Assembly (NCBI GenBank): GCA_017620205.1
Contig: JAFZQX010000007.1
Location: 62,001 to 126,000 of the forward strand
DNA length: 64,000 nucleotides
From: Clostridia bacterium
GTDB lineage: Bacteria > Bacillota > Clostridia > UMGS1883 > UMGS1540
Direction of reading: 5' to 3'
A program made the position numbers and the translations under genes. The notes beneath the pieces were generated by a model. That model had not been told where the DNA came from and did not search any database. It saw nothing but the letters and a program-made list of their open reading frames with translations. Numbering within the stretch: position 1 is the first letter of the stretch; each line of letters begins with the position of its first letter. This document shows positions 15,633 to 24,127 of the stretch, piece by piece.

Positions 15633-16308
15633 AGAAAGAGTCTTTAAAAACAAACGATTTATCTTTGAAAAACTGAAAGACTGCGGTTTTGAAAAAACAG
15701 ACGGCGTATACAAATATAAAACCTGCTTTTTAAAAGGCGATTTTAAAGCTGAAATCTCGGTTTCCGATGCGGGAGAAGTATCGGGTAGGGTTATTGACAA
15801 TATGAGTGGGGAAGAGTATTCACAGCTTCGAAGCTCAGCGTTTGACGGCGCGTATGTAAATTCCGTCCGCGACGCATATGAAAAGCTTTTGATAGATATG
15901 TCGGAAAAATGCTGCAGAAACGTACTGTTTGCATCCGATCAGGCAAACAGAGTTACAAAACGGATTTTTGATATATTCGGCGTAAAACCAGATTTTCCGT
16001 TTAACGAAAAACCGCATGAAAAAAGCGGTGTATTCCGTCACGGCGACAGCGGCAAATGGTTCGCGCTTATTATGAACATAAAGTGGGACCGCCTTTTGAA
16101 AAACAAAAACGAAAATACGGTTGATGTAATAAACCTTAAAATAAACCCCGTGGAAGGCGATAAGCTGCGCGACATAAACGGCATTTATCCCGCGTATCAC
16201 ATGAATCGAAAAAACTGGATCTCAGTAGTTTTAAACGATACTCTTTCCGACGGAGAAGTGTCAGAGCTCATTGAAAAAAGCTTTGATTTAACGAAAAAAC
16301 AGAGATAA
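15622..16308 (+). CDS. MmcQ/YjbR family protein
   Basis: A 228-residue protein. The C-terminal half (from about residue 105) is a YjbR/MmcQ domain, with the KPDFPF segment, FRHGDSGKWFALIMNI, and the NRKNWISVVL region near the end, typical of this double-wing DNA-binding-like fold. The N-terminal 100 residues (CGFEKTDGVYKYKTCFLKGDF) form a separate alpha/beta domain seen in longer clostridial relatives. DNA binding is inferred for the family rather than proven here. Coupled to the DUF4298 gene. Confidence 0.83.
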   Translation: MTVEERVFKNKRFIFEKLKDCGFEKTDGVYKYKTCFLKGDFKAEISVSDAGEVSGRVIDNMSGEEYSQLRSSAFDGAYVNSVRDAYEKLLIDMSEKCCRNVLFASDQANRVTKRIFDIFGVKPDFPFNEKPHEKSGVFRHGDSGKWFALIMNIKWDRLLKNKNENTVDVINLKINPVEGDKLRDINGIYPAYHMNRKNWISVVLNDTLSDGEVSELIEKSFDLTKKQR

Positions 16309-16310
16309 TA

Positions 16311-16336
16311 AAAACGCGCCTGAAAAGGCGCGTTTT
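16311..16336. terminator. bidirectional terminator
   Basis: AAAACGCGCCT and AGGCGCGTTTT form an 11-bp stem with a GAAA loop, between the convergent genes ending at 16308 and 16344. Confidence 0.88.
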
Positions 16337-16343
16337 ATGTTTT

Positions 16344-18443
16344 CTAATCTAAAAATATTGCGGGCGAGTAAAGATAGCCCTGATAAATATCGCAGCCTGT
16401 TTCGTGCAAAGCTTCCTTCTGCTCTTCGGTTTCAACGTATTCCGCTATAACGCTTAAATTAAGGCTTTCCGCAAGGCTTGTTATCGACTGTATTATTTCT
16501 TTGCAGTTGTTGCCGCCGAAAATTCCCGTAACAAGAGTTCCGTCAAGCTTTATGAAGTCAAACAGGTTTTCTTTGAGATAATGAAGCGATGTTTGACCCA
16601 TGGAGAAGTCGTCAATCGCAAGGGACATACCGAGATCGCGCAGAGCATTAAATGTTTTTGTCATGCTCTCATCAAGAGAAAGGGCAACCTGCTCCGTAAC
16701 TTCAAGGCATATATTTTTGCCGGCGAATGGGTCCTTTGCACTGAGTTTTTGACAAAACTGCAGGAAGCGCGTTGTTTGTATTGTTCTGCCGGTTATGTTT
16801 ACCGAAAGTTTTGTGTTTTCACCGAATTTTTTTAAGAGAGCAGGTCTGTCGCGCAACGCACATTCAAGAACAGCTTCTTCAAGCTCGGGCAAAAAGCCGC
16901 CTTCTTCCGCAAGCTTTATAACTATCGGGGGATAGAGTATACCGTAAGCAGGGTGTTTCCACCTCAGAAGCGCCTCTGCGCCTACACACTCTCCCTGATA
17001 ATTGTATTGCGGCTGATATGCCAGTACAATACCTTGCTGCAAATCGTGCTTAAGCTCTGCACAAAGCGCTTTTGCAAATTCGCCGTAGATGTTTTTTTGT
17101 TCTATAAGTTTTACTGTCAAGAGTTCGTGCTCATTCTGGCGGAAATATTCTACGAACGAATCATATTCTCTGCGGTATTTCTCTTCGTCTCGCCTGTCAA
17201 GAAGGCGGATAAAGGGGAGGTATATCAAAACGCCGACTATTACGTTTACTATCTGAAGTATACTGCCCGCGGCGCTACCTGTTGCCCGGTATCCGCCGAG
17301 GATTATGGGCGTTGTCCATTCAACCGTTCCGGTAATTACGGGCACAAGCCCCAAGGCAGTCGCGATATATGCGATAGAATAGCAAACAAGAGGAACGGTT
17401 ACAAAAGGAATAAGCATTATGGGGTTAAAGATTATCGGCAGACCGAATACCATAAGCTCATTTATATTAAATATCATAGGCAGTGCCGCCGTATAGCCGA
17501 GACCGCGGCGCGCCCTGTTTCTTGAGAAAAGAATAATTGCTATAAGCAGGCAAATCGCAGAGCCGCAGCCGCCCATTAAAACAAAGCAGTCAAAGAACAC
17601 TTTGCTGAGTATCTTTGCGGGAGCGCCGCCTGCGGCAATTGCCGCTTGGTTTATCTCAAGGTTCGGCACAAAATACGTCTGCATAACGCTTTCGAGCGTA
17701 TCGCTTCCGTGAATACCGAAAAACCAAAGAACAGAAGAGAGCAATACAAAGAAAAAGCCTTTTAAAAAGCCTGTTTCTCCGAAAGAAAACAGCTTGTCAA
17801 ACGCTAAAACAAGAAGCTCTCTGAAAGAATCAACTTTGAAAACATATACGATAAATGCGTTAAAGGCGGCAAAGATAATTGCCGTTAGTGCCGTTGGAAT
17901 AACGTATGAAAGCATCTGGTTGAATTCGCGGTCTGCTCCGGTTGAATATGAACGGAGCTGACGTGAAATCAGCATGTTAAATATACGCAGATATAAAGCC
18001 GAAGCGCCGATACCCGTTATAATGGCAAGAAACATTGATTTCGGTCCAACGCTGGCGGTGCCGAATGTTTCAAGGTTAGTCCCCGCGAGAATAAAAAACG
18101 CGAGAAGCGAAGTGAAAATAACGCTTGCGGTCGAGGACATCGCGTTTTCTTTAAGTCGCGTATACGAACGGCTGATTGAGATTGTCATGTAAATACTCAG
18201 AACGCCGAAGGTTGCCGCATATACAAAGTCAAAAAACGATAATAAAAGACCGTTTGCAAAAGTTTCGATAAAATTCTGATATACTTCAAGCGGAAATGTT
18301 TTGAGTATAAGCGCAAAAGCGCCCAAAATAAGGATGGGTGTAATATTTAAAAGTCCGCCGCGTATGGCACGGACAATCGTCATGCTTTCTGTTTTTGCCA
18401 TGAAATCATAAATGCCGTTGTGTTTTTTTGTCTGTCCGGACAT
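16344..18443 (-). CDS. PTS EIIC-type membrane domain fused to a c-di-GMP phosphodiesterase (EAL) domain
   Basis: A 699-residue fusion. Residues 1-420 are an EIIC permease domain of the lactose/cellobiose type, with about ten membrane segments and motifs such as FGIHGSDTLESVM and FNINELMVFGLPI. Residues 440-699 are an EAL domain. It keeps the catalytic signature GAEALLRW (E490), SVNITG, EVTEQ, IDDFSMGQTSLHYL, KLDGTLV, AEYVETEEQ and QGYLYSP, so cyclic-di-GMP hydrolysis is likely. No EIIA or EIIB domain and no PTS gene is adjacent, so the EIIC part is more likely a sugar sensor than a transporter (inference). ATG 18443 follows AAAGGAGA. Confidence 0.9.
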   Translation of the reverse strand: MSGQTKKHNGIYDFMAKTESMTIVRAIRGGLLNITPILILGAFALILKTFPLEVYQNFIETFANGLLLSFFDFVYAATFGVLSIYMTISISRSYTRLKENAMSSTASVIFTSLLAFFILAGTNLETFGTASVGPKSMFLAIITGIGASALYLRIFNMLISRQLRSYSTGADREFNQMLSYVIPTALTAIIFAAFNAFIVYVFKVDSFRELLVLAFDKLFSFGETGFLKGFFFVLLSSVLWFFGIHGSDTLESVMQTYFVPNLEINQAAIAAGGAPAKILSKVFFDCFVLMGGCGSAICLLIAIILFSRNRARRGLGYTAALPMIFNINELMVFGLPIIFNPIMLIPFVTVPLVCYSIAYIATALGLVPVITGTVEWTTPIILGGYRATGSAAGSILQIVNVIVGVLIYLPFIRLLDRRDEEKYRREYDSFVEYFRQNEHELLTVKLIEQKNIYGEFAKALCAELKHDLQQGIVLAYQPQYNYQGECVGAEALLRWKHPAYGILYPPIVIKLAEEGGFLPELEEAVLECALRDRPALLKKFGENTKLSVNITGRTIQTTRFLQFCQKLSAKDPFAGKNICLEVTEQVALSLDESMTKTFNALRDLGMSLAIDDFSMGQTSLHYLKENLFDFIKLDGTLVTGIFGGNNCKEIIQSITSLAESLNLSVIAEYVETEEQKEALHETGCDIYQGYLYSPAIFLD

Positions 18444-18576
18444 AACCCAATCTCCTTTGTGAAAAATATCTTAATATAATAATAACACAAATCATTGAAA
18501 AATTCAATAAATATTACTATTGTATTTTTTGCTGTTTTGTATTAGAATGCAAGTATATATTGAAGGTGGTAAAAAA

Positions 18577-19464
18577 ATGACAGACTTAATAAGATATTTA
18601 TCGGGACCTCTTATAGGCTCGGTTATAGGTTATTTTACAAACTACATAGCGGTTAAAATGCTTTTCCGTCCGCACAGGGAAATAAAGCTTTTCGGTGTGC
18701 GGTTACCGTTTACGCCGGGGCTTATCCCAAAAAGGCAGGGTGATATGGCAAAAGCCGTGGGAAATGCGATCAGCCGTAATCTTTTTACTTCGTCCGACCT
18801 CAGTAAAACGTTTTTTTCCGAAGAAAATATGAGAAAAGTATCGGAAAAGATTATTGCTCTTACGGATTCCGAAAAGAGCATAGCTGAAATAATAGAATCC
18901 GTTTCGGCGGAAAGTGACGCTTCGGTTATCAGCGCAAAAGCTGCAAATGTCATAACGGACAAGCTTATTGATGCGGCGGAGAAAATGAATGCCGGAAAAG
19001 TTCTTACTGATATCGCGGCCGATACAATTGAAGAAAAGAAACAGTCTCTCGGCATGTTTGCTTTTATCATTAACGACGGCATTTTAAATTCACTTCTTGA
19101 AAGCTTTGAAAGAAAAATAAACAAATACATTGCGGAAAAAGGCCATGAAAAGCTTTATCCGCCTATTGAAGATATGGTCTTTGAATACTGCCGCAAGCCC
19201 ATTTGCGAGCTGAGCGCAAAAACAGATAAAGAAAAGGCGGTTGACATGCTCAATGACATTTTGAAGAGAGCTTTGCCGCCTGTATTTGAAAAGCTTCTTT
19301 CCGACATAGATATTGCCGGAACTGTAGAAAGCAAGATAAACGCCATGAATGTTTCAGAGCTTGAAGAGCTTTGTCTTTCGGTTATGAAAAAGGAACTCAA
19401 TGCCATAGTAAATCTCGGCGCTTTGATAGGTTTTATAATAGGCATTGTAAATTCTTTTATATAA
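18577..19464 (+). CDS. DUF445 family membrane protein
   Basis: A 295-residue protein of the DUF445/YheB family. The N-terminus (LIGSVIGYFTNYIAVKMLF, then RPHREI and LPFTPGLIPKRQ) is the family signature, with a first membrane helix at about residues 7-28. A long helical soluble region follows, and a last hydrophobic segment (LGALIGFIIGIVNSFI) closes the protein. The function is unknown; spore or envelope roles have been suggested for Bacillus relatives. I start at ATG 18577, seven bases after GAAGGTGGT; the upstream in-frame extension has no ribosome-binding site. Confidence 0.88.
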   Translation: MTDLIRYLSGPLIGSVIGYFTNYIAVKMLFRPHREIKLFGVRLPFTPGLIPKRQGDMAKAVGNAISRNLFTSSDLSKTFFSEENMRKVSEKIIALTDSEKSIAEIIESVSAESDASVISAKAANVITDKLIDAAEKMNAGKVLTDIAADTIEEKKQSLGMFAFIINDGILNSLLESFERKINKYIAEKGHEKLYPPIEDMVFEYCRKPICELSAKTDKEKAVDMLNDILKRALPPVFEKLLSDIDIAGTVESKINAMNVSELEELCLSVMKKELNAIVNLGALIGFIIGIVNSFI

Positions 19465-19476
19465 TTTTTTAAATGC

Positions 19477-19514
19477 ACCCCCAAATTTTACACATTCCAA
19501 ACGTATTATATAAT
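19477..19514 (+). promoter_or_regulatory. overlapping SigI-like and sigma-A-like promoter
   Basis: ACCCCC (19477-19482) followed by AAATTTT and, 19 bases on, CGTA (19502-19505) resembles the SigI -35 (CCCCC-A) and -10 (CGWA) elements described for Bacillus and Clostridium thermocellum. Overlapping it, TTTACA (19487-19492) and TATAAT (19509-19514) with a 16-bp spacer make a sigma-A promoter. It drives the heptad-repeat protein and possibly sigI-rsgI by read-through. The SigI reading is from remembered consensus. Confidence 0.45.
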
Positions 19515-19539
19515 GAAAACGGAAAAGGAGTGAAATTTT

Positions 19540-20670
19540 ATGAAAAAGTTATTGGCATTACTGATAAGCTGCGGCATTATTGCTATGTCGGGCACGGCGC
19601 TTGCGGAAGAAGCTTATGAAAGCGCCGAAACGCCTTCCGGCGAAGAAGCTTTGGTTAGCGAAGCGGCAGAAGAAAACGAAGAAGCTGTGGTTAGCGAAGC
19701 GGCAGAAGAAAACGAAGAAGCTGTGGCGGCAGAGGAAGAGTCAGAAGAGGAAACCGTTTCGGAAGAAGCGGAAGAGGAAGCCGCAAAGCAGGACGAAGAA
19801 AAAGAAAAAAGCGGCAAGAAAGCTTCAAAGGACAAAGGCGAGAAATCCAAAGAAAAGGGCGAAAAGTCGCAGGATAAAGGTGAAAAATCCAAGGACAAGG
19901 GCGAAAAGTCGCAGGATAAAGGTGAAAAATCCAAGGACAAGGGCGAAAAGTCGCAGGATAAAGGCGAGAAATCCAAGGACAAGGGCGAAAAGTCGCAGGA
20001 TAAAGGCGAGAAATCCAAAGAAAATGGCGAAAAGTCGCAGGATAAAGGTGAAAAATCCAAGGACAAGGGTCAGAAATCCCAAGATAAAGGCGAAAAGTCT
20101 AAAGACAAATCCGGCAATAAAAATACTTTGGGCAACGGCATAACAAAAGACATTCTCCGCGTCCGGAAAGAGCTCTTTAAATCAATTCACAAAGAGATTA
20201 AAGAATACATAAAAGCGGAAAAAGAGCTGTTTAAAAACGCCGACGCCGAGGCACGCGAAGAAATTTTAGCGGATATAGCCGCTTTAAAGCGCGAGCTTTC
20301 CGATTATACCATAGGCGCTTTTATAAAAGGCTGCGAGGTTGATTTTGAGGAATATGACGGCGTAAAACCCGAAATCGAAAATAACCGTACTCTTGTTCCG
20401 GTCCGCGCGATTCTCGAAAAATACGACGCCGAGCTTTCCTGGGACGGCGAGAGCAGAACAATTACGGTAACAAGAGGCGATACGGTTGTTGTTATGACAA
20501 TAGGCAGTACTGTCGCAGCCGTAAACGGCGAAGAAGTTACGGTTGAAGCTCCGCCCGTAATAAAAAATAACCGCACATTGGTGCCCATAAGGTTTTTGTC
20601 CGAGCAGTTTAATATGGACGTTTCGTGGGACGAAGACAGCCGCACGATAATAATAGAAGAACAAGAATAA
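19540..20670 (+). CDS. secreted heptad-repeat protein with copper amine oxidase N-like domain
   Basis: A 376-residue exported protein: signal peptide (1-22), an acidic Glu/Ala region (about 23-95, including two copies of SEAAEENEEAV), then about thirteen tandem copies of the heptad DKGEKS[K/Q] (about 98-188), a charged helical linker, and a C-terminal copper amine oxidase N-terminal-like domain (about 275-376) with the paired NNRTLVPVRAI and NNRTLVPIRFL motifs. Such domains are common clostridial surface modules of unknown ligand; the name does not imply oxidase activity. The repeat arm is probably an extended charged spacer in the cell wall. It lies just upstream of sigI-rsgI. Confidence 0.85.
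   Translation: MKKLLALLISCGIIAMSGTALAEEAYESAETPSGEEALVSEAAEENEEAVVSEAAEENEEAVAAEEESEEETVSEEAEEEAAKQDEEKEKSGKKASKDKGEKSKEKGEKSQDKGEKSKDKGEKSQDKGEKSKDKGEKSQDKGEKSKDKGEKSQDKGEKSKENGEKSQDKGEKSKDKGQKSQDKGEKSKDKSGNKNTLGNGITKDILRVRKELFKSIHKEIKEYIKAEKELFKNADAEAREEILADIAALKRELSDYTIGAFIKGCEVDFEEYDGVKPEIENNRTLVPVRAILEKYDAELSWDGESRTITVTRGDTVVVMTIGSTVAAVNGEEVTVEAPPVIKNNRTLVPIRFLSEQFNMDVSWDEDSRTIIIEEQE
19831..20103 (+). repeat. 21-bp coding tandem repeat
   Basis: About thirteen in-frame 21-bp units encoding DKGEKSK or DKGEKSQ alternate, so the higher-order unit is 42 bp. Adjacent units are nearly identical at the DNA level (GATAAAGGTGAAAAATCCAA variants), a setting for copy-number change by slippage or recombination without frameshift. 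Confidence 0.95.
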
Positions 20671-20677
20671 AGGTATA

Positions 20678-20708
20678 ATATGGAGGGGAGCCGCGCTTCC
20701 CTCCATAT
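20678..20708 (+). other. intercistronic hairpin between repeat protein and sigI
   Basis: ATATGGAGGGGA and TTCCCTCCATAT form a 12-bp stem (one G-U) with a 7-nt loop. The T tract after it is short (ATTTA), so it may attenuate or mark processing rather than fully terminate. It lies 15 bp before the sigI start. Confidence 0.6.
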
Positions 20709-20723
20709 TTACAGGATGAACAT

Positions 20724-21419
20724 ATGAACATAAACGAGCGGGCGATGTCCGCAAAAGAGCAGAAAGATATACGCGAAGAGCTTATTAAAGAATATCAGAA
20801 TTATATAATTTCCGTGTGCAGCAAAACGGCGGGCGGATTTGTCCCTGCCTCAAGCGACACGGCTTCTGCCGGCATGCTCGCTTTTAACGAAGCAATTGAC
20901 AAATACGATATATCAAAGGGCAACTTTTTTGTATTTGCGGCGCAGATTATTAAAAACCGTGTTATTGATCATCTGCGCGCAGAATCCCGTTATAATAACA
21001 CAATACCGTTCAGCGCGCTTTCCGGGAAAAACGACAGCGGCGAAGATGTGCCGTTTGATGTTGAGGATACGGGCGCCGCTGTAACGGACTCGGCACTGGA
21101 GATTACGCTCCTTAAAGACGAGCTGTCGGAATACGGCATATCTTTTTTCGATTTGCCCGATTTCTCCCCGAAATCGTATAAAACAAAAAGGCATTGTCAG
21201 GACGTAATACGCTATATTATATCTTCGCCCGTGCTGATTAATTTTATCAAAGAAAAAAAGGCGCTGCCCATAAAGCTTATTCTCGGCAAAGTAACAGTTC
21301 CGGAGAAGGTTTTGGAGCGCCACAGAAAATATATAATTGCCGCCGTCGTTATTCTGGACGGCGATTACGAAAATCTGTCGGGATACTTGAGTTTTGCGAA
21401 AGGAGGCGCTGAGGATTGA
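20724..21419 (+). CDS. sigI: RNA polymerase sigma factor SigI
   Basis: A 231-residue sigma factor of the SigI type. The region-2 core is visible around SAGMLAFNEAIDKYDISKGNF and FAAQIIKNRVIDHLRAESRY. It lacks a conventional region 4; the C-terminal segment (RHCQDVIRYIISSPVLINF, LPIKLILGKVTVPEKVLERH) is the SigI-specific DNA-binding region. SigI factors respond to heat in Bacillus and to extracellular polysaccharides in cellulolytic clostridia. The gene overlaps rsgI by four bases (TTGA), the standard sigma/anti-sigma arrangement. ATG 20724 follows AGGA by seven bases. Confidence 0.93.
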   Translation: MNINERAMSAKEQKDIREELIKEYQNYIISVCSKTAGGFVPASSDTASAGMLAFNEAIDKYDISKGNFFVFAAQIIKNRVIDHLRAESRYNNTIPFSALSGKNDSGEDVPFDVEDTGAAVTDSALEITLLKDELSEYGISFFDLPDFSPKSYKTKRHCQDVIRYIISSPVLINFIKEKKALPIKLILGKVTVPEKVLERHRKYIIAAVVILDGDYENLSGYLSFAKGGAED

Positions 21420-22585
21420 AGGGGATTGTTACGGATATTAAAGACGCCCGCGCGGTCATACTCAAAAGCGACGGCACCTTTGAAAAGATTAAGAATAAAA
21501 ACTATATAATAGGCCAGGAAATAAAAAAGGATACGTCCTCTGTCAAAAAGCAATTGCTCATCGCGGCTTGCTTTTTACTTGTATTTACGTTTTATTTCGG
21601 CGGTGTTTACGCATACCGTACGCCGGTTGAGTATATATACGTTGATATAAACCCGAGCCTGCGCCTTGATATAAATATGTTTCACAGGGTAATCTCCGTT
21701 ACGCGCCTTAACACAGACGCCGAAAGCATAAATTCTTTTGACAAAAAGCCCGAGAAATGCGTTGAGGGAATAATAGACGAGTGTATCGAAAAAGGGTATT
21801 TAAACGGGGACAATAACGGCATTGAAATCGCCGTTTCGGATAACTTTAAGGAAATAGAAACAAAACTGAATAAGGACTGTGAAAAATACAGTAAATCGGG
21901 TTATGACGTAGTCGTTTATTCGGCGGATAAGGAAGACGTTGAGTATGCGAATACTCACGGCGTATCCGTTAACAGGAAGAAAGCCTCAAAGAGAGAGAAC
22001 GAAAAGAAAGCCGCAGAGAAAGCTACGGTAAATAAAGATAAAAAAACTGCCGCGGATAATACGGAAAATTCAGGAAAAACGCAGGAAAACAGCGCGGCGG
22101 AGACGAAAAAACAAAAGGATTATAAGACATCAAACGGCAAGACAGGCGGAGTGGAAGGGAGCGCGGCTTCAAACGGCAAAAAAGCCGGAGCAGATAATAC
22201 CGCCAAATCAAACGTAAACAAATCGGAAACACCTGAAACCGCTATATCAAACGAAAACATTACGGAAACGCCGGAAACCGCCAAATCAAACGGAAATACG
22301 GCAGAAGATGAGAATAAGAAAAGTTCCGCGTCGCACAGCAAAAAGGAAGAAAAAGCTAAGAATAATCAAAGCGGCAGCTCCGCTAAAACTCAAAAAGAAG
22401 AAAACAAAGCACAAAATCCAAAAGAGGAAAAGATAAAAGAAAATAAGGAAACGCAAAAGGAAGCGCCGCAAAAGTCCGGAAAAAAAGCGAAAGAAGAAAA
22501 AACAAAGGAAAAGGGCGATATGGGCAATAACGGCAAAAAGGATTCCGATAAAGAAAACAAGAAACAAAACGATGAAAGCCAATAG
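21416..22585 (+). CDS. rsgI: anti-sigma-I factor RsgI with disordered extracellular tail
   Basis: A 389-residue single-pass membrane protein: cytoplasmic anti-sigma domain (1-45; GIVTDIKDARAVILKSDGTF), transmembrane helix (about 46-66), and a conserved extracellular domain (about 67-180) with VDINPS, where RsgI proteins autocleave between Asn and Pro (N79-P80 here). The tail from about residue 185 to 389 is low-complexity Lys/Glu/Asn/Thr-rich, with repeated SNxN(K/T)-TPETA-like units. No carbohydrate-binding module is present, unlike cellulosomal clostridia. TTG start overlapping the sigI stop, with GGAGG ten bases upstream. Expected to hold SigI until regulated proteolysis. Confidence 0.92.
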   Translation: MKGIVTDIKDARAVILKSDGTFEKIKNKNYIIGQEIKKDTSSVKKQLLIAACFLLVFTFYFGGVYAYRTPVEYIYVDINPSLRLDINMFHRVISVTRLNTDAESINSFDKKPEKCVEGIIDECIEKGYLNGDNNGIEIAVSDNFKEIETKLNKDCEKYSKSGYDVVVYSADKEDVEYANTHGVSVNRKKASKRENEKKAAEKATVNKDKKTAADNTENSGKTQENSAAETKKQKDYKTSNGKTGGVEGSAASNGKKAGADNTAKSNVNKSETPETAISNENITETPETAKSNGNTAEDENKKSSASHSKKEEKAKNNQSGSSAKTQKEENKAQNPKEEKIKENKETQKEAPQKSGKKAKEEKTKEKGDMGNNGKKDSDKENKKQNDESQ

Positions 22586-22606
22586 CGTTTTATAATTATT
22601 CAACGT

Positions 22607-22638
22607 AAAACTGCCGCAAGAATTTGCGGCAGTTTTTT
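22607..22638. terminator. bidirectional terminator
   Basis: AAAACTGCCGCAA pairs with TTGCGGCAGTTTT around a short loop, T-run on both strands, between rsgI and the convergent transporter gene. Confidence 0.9.
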
Positions 22639-22639
22639 G

Positions 22640-23995
22640 CTATATTGTTATAATTCCGAGGGCACTTAAAACCGAAGACACCAGAATAAGTATTATGCAA
22701 ACAGGCGCTATGTATTTAATCATTACGGTAAAGAGCTTTTTGCGTTTGAATTTACCTGAAAGCTCTGCCTCGTCTATAAGCGCCTGCGGTTTTATCATGT
22801 ATCCGGCAAATATACAGATAAGAAATGCTACTATAGGCATTAATACACTATTGCTTATAAAGTCGAAAAACGAAAGTATATCCATGCCGAGAAGCTTTAT
22901 ACCACTCCATATACCGAAGCCCAAAGACGACGGCATGCCGAGCAGTATGCTGCCTATGAAAACAGTAACGCACGTTACTTTTCTGCTCCATTTCAGCTTG
23001 TCGATTATTATTGAAACAACAGTTTCCATAAGAGAAATAGACGATGTAAGCGCCGCAAAAAACACGAGTATGAAAAATACCGAGCCGATTATATTGCCGC
23101 CCGCCATGCTCCCGAAAACCTTCGGCAGAGTTACGAACATAAGTCCCGGTCCCTGACCGAGAGCAGCTTCATCTCCGCCCGAGAAAACGAATACGGCGGG
23201 AATAATCATAAGACCGGCGAGAAATGCTATGCCGGTATCAAATATTTCTATCTGTTTAACAGACGACTCAAGATTTACGTCTTTTTTCATATAAGAGCCG
23301 TAAGTTATCATAATTCCCATAGAAAGCGACATTGAGTAAAAAAGCTGTCCCATGGCTGCAAGTACGGTTGTTGCGGAAAATCTGCCCAAATCGGGTGTAA
23401 TATAATAAAGAACGCCGCGGTAAGCGCCGGGCATAAGCATGGTGTATACGGCTACTACGACCGACAGTATCACCAGTATCGGCATCAATATACTGCTGAC
23501 TTTTTCTATGCCTTTTTCAACGCCGAAAAGAACAACAAGAGCTGTCAAAGCAAGAAAAAGAAAAAACCATAGGGCGGGTTCCGTGGGCTGTGCTATAAAA
23601 CTCCCGAAAAAACCGTCAGCCGCAGAAACTTCAGCGCCGCCGCTTAAAAACGCCCATGTGTATTTTAAAAGCCAGCCGCCTATAACGCAGTAATAAGGCA
23701 AAATTATAACCGGTACAAGCGATTCAAGGTAACCTAAAAAAGTAAACTTCTTTTTGAGTTTGCCGAACGCGCCTATGGCGCTGAGACCTGTTTTCCTGCC
23801 TATGGCAATTTCGGCAGTCATAAGTGCAAAGCCGAACGTAACGGCTAAAATAAGATAAACCAAAAGAAAAATACCGCCGCCGTATTTAGCGGCAAGATAG
23901 GGGAACCGCCAAAGATTGCCGAGACCTACGGCAGAACCTGCCGCGGCTAAAACAAAACCTATTTTTCCAGAAAAGGAACCTCTTTCTTTTTCCAT
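22640..23995 (-). CDS. sodium-dependent transporter, NSS family
   Basis: A 451-residue membrane protein with eleven to twelve helices, of the neurotransmitter:sodium symporter family. The sodium/substrate site motif of TM1 is clear (AAAGSAVGLGNLWRFPYL at about 15-32), followed by KYGGG and the TM6-region signatures (GQLFYSMSLSMGIMITYGSY). Bacterial members import amino acids such as tryptophan or leucine with Na+. ATG 23995 follows GGAGG by five bases; the upstream extension lacks a ribosome-binding site. A single-gene unit between two terminators. Confidence 0.95.
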   Translation of the reverse strand: MEKERGSFSGKIGFVLAAAGSAVGLGNLWRFPYLAAKYGGGIFLLVYLILAVTFGFALMTAEIAIGRKTGLSAIGAFGKLKKKFTFLGYLESLVPVIILPYYCVIGGWLLKYTWAFLSGGAEVSAADGFFGSFIAQPTEPALWFFLFLALTALVVLFGVEKGIEKVSSILMPILVILSVVVAVYTMLMPGAYRGVLYYITPDLGRFSATTVLAAMGQLFYSMSLSMGIMITYGSYMKKDVNLESSVKQIEIFDTGIAFLAGLMIIPAVFVFSGGDEAALGQGPGLMFVTLPKVFGSMAGGNIIGSVFFILVFFAALTSSISLMETVVSIIIDKLKWSRKVTCVTVFIGSILLGMPSSLGFGIWSGIKLLGMDILSFFDFISNSVLMPIVAFLICIFAGYMIKPQALIDEAELSGKFKRKKLFTVMIKYIAPVCIILILVSSVLSALGIITI

Positions 23996-24082
23996 ACCAA
24001 CCTCCGGAAAGTATATGTATATATTTTTAAAGTTAAAGCTTCTGAACATCCGATAAGCTTATTATATAAATTATAAGCAGAA

Positions 24083-24110
24083 ACCGACTCCGTTTTGCGG
24101 AGCCGGTTAT
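24083..24110 (-). terminator. possible terminator hairpin
   Basis: AACCG-CTCCG pairs with CGGAG-CGGTT across one mismatch. It lies downstream of the minus-strand glycosyltransferase gene, but the T tract on that strand is poor (TTTCTGCTT). Confidence 0.45.
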
Positions 24111-24127
24111 TATGTGCGTTGTTTATT

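Noticed and set aside
19614-20082. Two alternative repeat-rich frames over the heptad region
   Set aside because: They arise because a 21-bp repeat leaves other frames open; no start site and no signal peptide support them.
19831-20103. CRISPR array
   Set aside because: The regular 21-bp repeat is in frame and has no spacers; it encodes DKGEKS heptads of a surface protein.
19540-20670. True copper amine oxidase
   Set aside because: Only the N-terminal-like module (paired RTLVP motifs) is present; catalytic domain and topaquinone site are absent. The same holds for 33413-35794 and 41966-43429.
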